Shown: positions 59,724 through 64,000 of the stretch, in pieces
Layout: each line of letters begins with the position of its first letter
Numbering within the stretch: position 1 is the stretch's first letter
Assembly (NCBI RefSeq): GCF_042850945.1
Contig: NZ_AP031496.1
Coordinates: 5,828,001 to 5,892,000, forward strand
DNA: 64,000 nt
Origin: Halioxenophilus aromaticivorans
Lineage (GTDB): Bacteria; Pseudomonadota; Gammaproteobacteria; Pseudomonadales; Cellvibrionaceae
Reading direction: 5' to 3'
Notes under the pieces: generated by a model
What the model saw: only the letters and a program-made list of their open reading frames with translations
Told to the model about the DNA's origin: nothing
The model's database searches: none
Position numbers and translations under genes: made by a program

Positions 59724-60962
59724 ATGGCAAACCAACAAAAAGAGACGACAGTCATCGTTGGCGGCGGGCACGCAGCAGGTGCGCTCCTGACAACCTTGCT
59801 GCAAAAGAAATATCAACATGAGGTGGTCCTGGTGGGCGAAGAACCACACCCACCCTATCAGCGGCCGCCCCTGTCCAAGAACTATCTGGCAGGAGAGGTT
59901 GATCAGGAGTCGCTGTACCTGAAGCCTCGCTCGGTGTACGAGAACGCCGGCCATCAGTTGCGTCTCGGTGTACGTGCCGAACAAATTGATCGGTACAACA
60001 AGACCATCAGCTTGTCGGGCCAGAGCACATTGAAATACGATCGACTGGTCCTGGCCACGGGGTCACACGTCCGACGCCTGAACGCACCCGGAGCCGACTT
60101 GAAGGGCATTTATTATCTGCACGACATAGCTGACTCGGATGCCCTGCGTGAAAAATTACTTCCGGGGAAGCGCCTGGTTATCGTGGGTGGTGGTTACATT
60201 GGCCTTGAAGTGGCAGCCAGTGCTACCAAAAAAGGCGTTAATGTCACGGTACTGGAAGCGGCCGGGCGTCTTATGCAGCGTGTGACAGGCCCGGAAATGT
60301 CGGAGTTCTTTTACGCCAAACACAGCAGCGCCGGCGTGGATCTGCGTCTGAACGCAGCGGTAACCAGTTTCGAAGCGGGCGACCAGGGGCATGTGGCTGG
60401 CGTGACGTTGGCGAGCGGCGGCACTGTACCGGCCGACATCGTGCTCGTTTCAGTTGGTGTCGTGCCGGAAACCGCTCTGGCAGAGGCCGCCGTCCTGCCC
60501 TGTGACGATGGTATTATTGTTGACGAGTTTACCCGTACCGAAGACCCCGCCATCCTGGCGATCGGCGACTGTACCCGCCACCGGAATCTTTTCTTCGAAA
60601 AGATGCAACGCCTTGAGTCTGTCGCCAACGCGGTTGATCAGGCCCGGACAGCGGCGGCGACTCTTATGGGCGAGCAGAAACCCTATGATAGCCCCCCATG
60701 GTTCTGGTCGAACCAGTATGACGTGCGCCTGCAGATGGTGGGTTTATCCCAGAGTCATGATCAGCGCGTGGTTCGCGGCAGCCCCGGGGATAAGGGATTT
60801 GGCGTGTTCTATCTCCGCGACGGCTGCGTCATTGCTGTTGACGCCGTCAATCTGCCCATCGCTTTTATGGTCGGTAAGACACTCGTTCAACAAAGCAGGA
60901 AGATCAAGCCAGAAATACTGAGTGATCCAAATATCGACCTGAAGTCTTTGGTGAGTGGTTAG
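59724..60962 (+). CDS. FAD-dependent ferredoxin reductase
   Basis: A 412-residue NADH-dependent putidaredoxin/rubredoxin-reductase-type flavoprotein feeding electrons to the ferredoxin at 56233. FAD loop VIVGGGHAAGALLTTLLQ; PYQRPPLSKNYLAGE is typical of the oxygenase-coupled group; NAD loop VIVGGGYIGLEVAAS; FAD C-terminal motif AILAIGDCTRH. The ATG of MANQQKE is chosen because upstream codons lie in the tail of the previous gene. It completes the CYP153 electron chain and is the last gene of the operon. Confidence 0.94.
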   Translation: MANQQKETTVIVGGGHAAGALLTTLLQKKYQHEVVLVGEEPHPPYQRPPLSKNYLAGEVDQESLYLKPRSVYENAGHQLRLGVRAEQIDRYNKTISLSGQSTLKYDRLVLATGSHVRRLNAPGADLKGIYYLHDIADSDALREKLLPGKRLVIVGGGYIGLEVAASATKKGVNVTVLEAAGRLMQRVTGPEMSEFFYAKHSSAGVDLRLNAAVTSFEAGDQGHVAGVTLASGGTVPADIVLVSVGVVPETALAEAAVLPCDDGIIVDEFTRTEDPAILAIGDCTRHRNLFFEKMQRLESVANAVDQARTAAATLMGEQKPYDSPPWFWSNQYDVRLQMVGLSQSHDQRVVRGSPGDKGFGVFYLRDGCVIAVDAVNLPIAFMVGKTLVQQSRKIKPEILSDPNIDLKSLVSG

Positions 60963-61034
60963 TCCATAAACCTGAAATTGACGACCGGGTCCGACCTCAA
61001 CAACCGCCACAGCACAACCAGCCTTGTACGCGGC

Positions 61035-61374
61035 TTTTAGCATCCTGATGGGCGGGGTGACTAGCCGCGTTACCCAGCGCCACCGCGCCAGGGAGTTTCT
61101 GGATTTTTTGTGACGGATCGACCGGGAAAGCCAGAAGGATCTGGATTTGCAGGTGATCCTGGATAACAGCTCGACTCATAAGACCCCGGAGGTCGAAACC
61201 TGGCGGGCCAAGTACCCTCGCTTCAAACCGCATTTAACGCCTACGAGCGCATCGTGGCTGAACGCCGCACTCTTTATCGAGTGCATTTTCTCCAGCGTTG
61301 GTGAGTTGAGATCAGCGATTAAAAAGTACATTAAGGTCCACAACAAAAAACGCCAAGCCGTTCCAGTGACATAA
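61035..61374 (+). pseudogene. IS630-family transposase relic
   Basis: The C-terminal part of an IS630 DDE transposase: QRHRAREFLDFL, an in-frame TGA at about 61110, then LQVILDNSSTHKTPEVETW (catalytic Asp) and LTPTSASWLNAALFIE (Glu). The internal stop and missing N-terminal two thirds show it is dead. It directly follows the alkane operon. Confidence 0.88.
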
Positions 61375-61392
61375 AAGCGCTGAAACTATTAT

Positions 61393-61407
61393 GGAGGGTC
61401 TGATTAA
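61393..61407. mobile_element. Solo IS5-type terminal sequence
   Basis: GGAGGGTCTGATTAA is identical to the left end of the complete IS5 element at 48888, in the same orientation. The sequence after it is different, so only the terminal 15 nt are recognisable. The expected transposase end lies about 520 nt further on as a separate relic. Confidence 0.75.
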
Positions 61408-61477
61408 TTTATAATAAGCACGCGAATTAACCGAACGGGGCACCTAGTAACCTCGCGTTGCAGTTACCGAGGAAAAC

Positions 61478-61879
61478 ATGAACCTAATCTTATCCACAAA
61501 AAAGAATCGAGGGCTTTATCGGCCATTATGGGTAGAGGTGCCGATCACTCAATTCTTCATAAACCACATCGACCATTTGGTGTCGACCTCATGTTTTGGT
61601 TCAACTGAGAATGAGCTTTTTCATGTAGATGGATGGTGGCACCCAAGACAGGGCTTTTCAGACTGCAAGCTGCGAGCGATGTGTAGATCAAACACAGTAA
61701 GATTCCAGATTATTGAAGGTGCGCATCGAAAACCGATAGTTACGAGCGGTATTAATATTAAGACACTTGCTCGATTAAATGAAACTTACGGAACTACTGA
61801 AAAGGTTTTTTATAGTAAGGACGTGCCCGTCCTGATGGCCATATATTACTCGACTAAACGATGTGACATCCTTAAATGA
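61478..61879 (+). CDS. Orphan hypothetical protein between IS5 pieces
   Basis: A 133-residue soluble protein, not recognised. It starts at ATG with CGAGGAAA about 5 nt upstream. The sequence is basic, with HVDGWWHPRQGFSDCKLRAM and a C-terminal YYSTKRCDILK. Base composition is AT-rich, unlike the adjacent alkane genes. It lies between an IS5 terminus (61393) and an IS5 transposase relic (61925), so it may be a passenger gene or later insertion. Confidence 0.6.
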   Translation: MNLILSTKKNRGLYRPLWVEVPITQFFINHIDHLVSTSCFGSTENELFHVDGWWHPRQGFSDCKLRAMCRSNTVRFQIIEGAHRKPIVTSGINIKTLARLNETYGTTEKVFYSKDVPVLMAIYYSTKRCDILK

Positions 61880-61924
61880 TGTATAATATTGAGGCTATAT
61901 ATCTAAGGCAGGTCTGAATAACCG

Positions 61925-62048
61925 CTGATTTTGCCCATTTTCCGCTATTTTGGCGGAAAATGGGCGCACTGGTCTTACGCAGCAGGTATTTTTTACCGAT
62001 CAGCAGGTTGCTGAACGCGGTCAGTAAATGCAATGGTTGATGTTGGCA
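61925..62048 (-). pseudogene. IS5 transposase C-terminal relic
   Basis: The plus-strand sequence closely matches 48999-49110. On the minus strand it encodes LHLLTAFSNLLIGKKYLL, matching LHLLAAFSNLLIGEKYLL of the complete transposase. A one-base deletion removes the original stop. It abuts the stop codon of the OmpW-family gene by a few bases. Same orientation as the complete IS5 copy. Confidence 0.85.
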
Positions 62049-62049
62049 T

Positions 62050-62721
62050 TTAAAAGCGATATGTGGCTCCGATCCCAACGATAGTGGGGTGTACTCTCAC
62101 TTCTGCCTGAACAGGGGCTGCCCCCAAATTACCGGTGATATCTGTCTTAAAAGGCGCATATCTAATATCAAAATTTGCCGACCAGTTGTTATGCATGTTC
62201 CAGCGAAAACCAGCTTGAATCGCAGGGGCCCAGGTATCTTCGACGTCAAAATCGGTTAATGCGCGGTCCTTCTCATCTAAAAAGAGAATTCGTCCTACGC
62301 CCGCTCCAACGTATGGAGAGAAGTTGCTACCTGTCAAAACATGGTACTGAAGCGAAAGAATCAACGGTCCATAATCTGTTTGACCAAGAAAAAGCCCGGA
62401 GAGAGACCCGTCGCCTTGGAGGTCCGCACTAGCGGGAATGCCGCCAAAAACGTTAAATGCCAGCTGATTGTTCAGAAAATACGACACGTCGAATGAAACG
62501 GTCGTATCGTTGTTAATAGACAGGTTGGCATTCGGAACGGAGGCACCACCTGCAGAGGCTGAACGCAAATCTTCATCGGTTAGAACTCTGGTGGCGTTCA
62601 GCCCAATCACCCAGTCACCTCTGCTATAAACTGGCTCAGATTGAGCGTTCGCCAAGCTTGCGGTAACTGAAAGTAAGAAAAATGCTGCTAATGAGACTTT
62701 ATTATTTATCTGATGTTTCAT
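62050..62721 (-). CDS. OmpW/AlkL-family outer membrane protein
   Basis: A 223-residue eight-stranded barrel of the OmpW family; AlkL members assist passive uptake of alkanes and other hydrophobic molecules. Signal peptide AAFFLLSVTASLANAQSEP. YSRGDWVIGLNATRVLTDED, YVGAGVGRILFLDEKD, DTWAPAIQAGFRWNM and the final GIGATYRF (terminal Phe) are family hallmarks. It is 84 nt downstream of the acyl-CoA ligase gene on the same strand. Adjacent to the CYP153 set, an AlkL-like role is likely but not proven. Confidence 0.92.
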   Translation of the reverse strand: MKHQINNKVSLAAFFLLSVTASLANAQSEPVYSRGDWVIGLNATRVLTDEDLRSASAGGASVPNANLSINNDTTVSFDVSYFLNNQLAFNVFGGIPASADLQGDGSLSGLFLGQTDYGPLILSLQYHVLTGSNFSPYVGAGVGRILFLDEKDRALTDFDVEDTWAPAIQAGFRWNMHNNWSANFDIRYAPFKTDITGNLGAAPVQAEVRVHPTIVGIGATYRF

Positions 62722-62805
62722 ATTTTTTTATCCTTGTTGGTATTTATATGAATTAGATTTAACTAAAGTTACAATTTTCGCCAGAAAAATGACAAGTATT
62801 TGATG

Positions 62806-64000
62806 CTAGCTTGCCGGCCGATTGACTAACACTTCTCCATATTCAGAACGCAATTTGTTTTTTAACACCTTACCAGTGGCATTGCGTGGCAATGCTTCCA
62901 CAAAAATCACGCGATCCGGGGTCTGCCACTTGGCGACTTTTCCCTGATAATGAGCAAGAAGTTCCTCCTCCGTAATATTTGCGTCGGGTATTTTTACTGC
63001 CAACAGGATCGGTCGTTCATCCCATTTATCATGGGAGGCCGCCACCACAGCAGCTTCATTGATGGCAGAATGGCCCATTGCGATTCCCTCCAATTCGACT
63101 GTCGATATCCATTCCCCACCAGATTTAATAATATCTTTTGAGCGGTCACGTATTGTCATAAACCCATCATCATTGATCGAAGCAACATCACCTGTCTCGA
63201 ACCAACCGTCTTCCTCAAGAGTCTGATTTGGCTCAAAACCAAAGTAGTCGGCTACCACCCAATGACCACGGATACGGAGATTTCCCTGAGCAACGCCATC
63301 TTCGGGCAGTTGATGGCCGTCTTCTCCCACAATTTTGAGCTGCACCCCGTAGGGAGGCCGTCCTTGGCTTTCACGGATTTTATTTCTTTCTCCTTCTAAA
63401 AGGGTATCGTGTTTCGCCAGCAGTGCATTGACGGTTCCGATCGGTGATGTTTCAGTCATTCCCCATGCATGGACAACATCTACGCCGTACTTACCACGAA
63501 ACTCTGACATCATTGAGGGAGGGCAAGCGCTACCACCTATCACCGTCCGTTTGAGCGTCTTTGCCGAGGAGCCAAGCTCGTCCAAAGCCGAAAGAAGTCC
63601 CTGCCAAATCGTGGGCACACCCAGCGCAATCGTTACGCTTTCTGAATCGATAAGCTTGACCAAACTTTGTCCATCCAGGCCGGGACCAGGCAACACCAGT
63701 TTGGCTCCAACCATCGCCGTAATGTAGGGTACCCCCCACGCATTTACGTGAAACATAGGAACAACCGGCATCACCACGTCCCGTGCCGATAAATTCAGTG
63801 CGTCAGGTTGAGCAGCTACCAGCGCGTGCAGAACGGTGGAGCGGTGTGAATAGAGCACCCCTTTGGGATTTCCAGTGGTGCCCGATGTATAGCAGAGGCT
63901 TGAAGCCTGGTTTTCGGCGATTTCAGGCCAATTCGCGTTAGGCGTTCCTCGCTGGAGAAACTCTTCATAAAACAACAATCCTGGAAATTGCGCTGCAATT
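62806..64000 (-). CDS. AlkK-like acyl-CoA synthetase, 3' part
   Basis: The C-terminal ~397 residues of an ANL-superfamily fatty-acid CoA ligase; the frame is open to the right edge (family about 540-550 residues). ATP/AMP motif LCYTSGTTGNPKGVLYSHRS; MTETSPIG; GWFETGDVASINDDG; hinge RDRSKDIIKSGGEWIS; catalytic Lys in LPRNATGKVLKNKL. The GEWIS form resembles the AlkK/medium-chain branch. It would activate the fatty acid formed from alkane oxidation for beta-oxidation. Its 5' end is outside the window. Confidence 0.93.
   Translation of the reverse strand, partial: IAAQFPGLLFYEEFLQRGTPNANWPEIAENQASSLCYTSGTTGNPKGVLYSHRSTVLHALVAAQPDALNLSARDVVMPVVPMFHVNAWGVPYITAMVGAKLVLPGPGLDGQSLVKLIDSESVTIALGVPTIWQGLLSALDELGSSAKTLKRTVIGGSACPPSMMSEFRGKYGVDVVHAWGMTETSPIGTVNALLAKHDTLLEGERNKIRESQGRPPYGVQLKIVGEDGHQLPEDGVAQGNLRIRGHWVVADYFGFEPNQTLEEDGWFETGDVASINDDGFMTIRDRSKDIIKSGGEWISTVELEGIAMGHSAINEAAVVAASHDKWDERPILLAVKIPDANITEEELLAHYQGKVAKWQTPDRVIFVEALPRNATGKVLKNKLRSEYGEVLVNRPAS

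Noticed and set aside
1..64000. tRNA, rRNA, CRISPR arrays, replication origin
   Set aside because: None was recognisable by eye; a tRNAscan/Infernal run would be decisive.

Overview
The window reads as a marine gammaproteobacterial chromosome. The first ~47 kb has a Cellvibrionales/Pseudomonadales-like character: a fagA-fumC pair under a Fur box, TonB-dependent uptake, a quinate/shikimate pathway, a GH51 arabinofuranosidase and a thrombospondin-type-3 repeat protein. It is followed by an insertion-sequence-rich junction and an alkane-oxidation segment whose CYP153 protein I recognise as very close to those of Marinobacter. The taxon assignment is inference; no rRNA or tRNA gene is present.

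Layout. 1-4.1 kb: 3' part of a CusA-type heavy-metal RND pump and an MDR oxidoreductase. 4.2-6.5 kb: fumC, a FagA-like gene, a strong Fur box, and a decayed second fagA-like gene with its own Fur box. 6.5-13.4 kb: VOC protein, WYL regulator, ELM1-family protein, 2OG-Fe(II) oxygenase, GT25 glycosyltransferase, two small membrane proteins and a REC-GGDEF diguanylate cyclase. 13.4-15.7 kb: structured intergenic region with a terminator, then a secreted GH51 enzyme. 15.7-27.7 kb: quinate/shikimate catabolism (3-dehydroshikimate dehydratase, shikimate dehydrogenase-like, LysR, type II dehydroquinase, AAHS transporter, second TIM-barrel isomerase, KstD-like flavoprotein, TonB receptor). 27.7-30.1 kb: AT-rich gap with a GGT microsatellite and an intact IS3-family element with a 4-bp target duplication. 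30.2-33 kb: hypothetical gene, siderophore-interacting protein and MarR with paired palindromes, AzlCD exporter. 33.4-43 kb: FG-GAP/TSP3 protein, IorAB-type molybdenum hydroxylase, LysR, lipoprotein, and a HupE/UreJ membrane operon.

43.3-46.9 kb holds the most unusual locus. A LysM protein with a beta-rich middle and a glycine/alanine-rich membrane tail is coupled through a TTG start to a membrane-anchored protein carrying an HHE motif. The LysM protein's C-terminal part plus the whole partner gene is then repeated as a ~1.47 kb direct duplication whose first gene has no LysM head. This is the architecture of an effector followed by an orphan module. No described system is recognised.

47.1-50.05 kb is a pile of broken and intact insertion sequences (IS3 fragment, truncated IS110, complete IS5-type) ending inside a truncated RND pump gene. 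50-54.1 kb is a two-thioesterase/hydrolase/MFP/RND operon divergent from tetR around a perfect palindrome. 55-61 kb is a CYP153 alkane hydroxylase set: divergent AraC regulator with three helically phased AATGACC boxes, [2Fe-2S] ferredoxin, CYP153, GMC alcohol dehydrogenase and ferredoxin reductase. IS630 and IS5 relics and an orphan gene follow, then an OmpW/AlkL-like porin and an AlkK-like acyl-CoA ligase that runs off the right edge. Together these genes would take up medium-chain alkanes, hydroxylate them, oxidise the alcohol and, after acid formation, activate the product to acyl-CoA. IS5 pieces in the same orientation on both sides suggest the segment arrived by, or was rearranged through, IS recombination.
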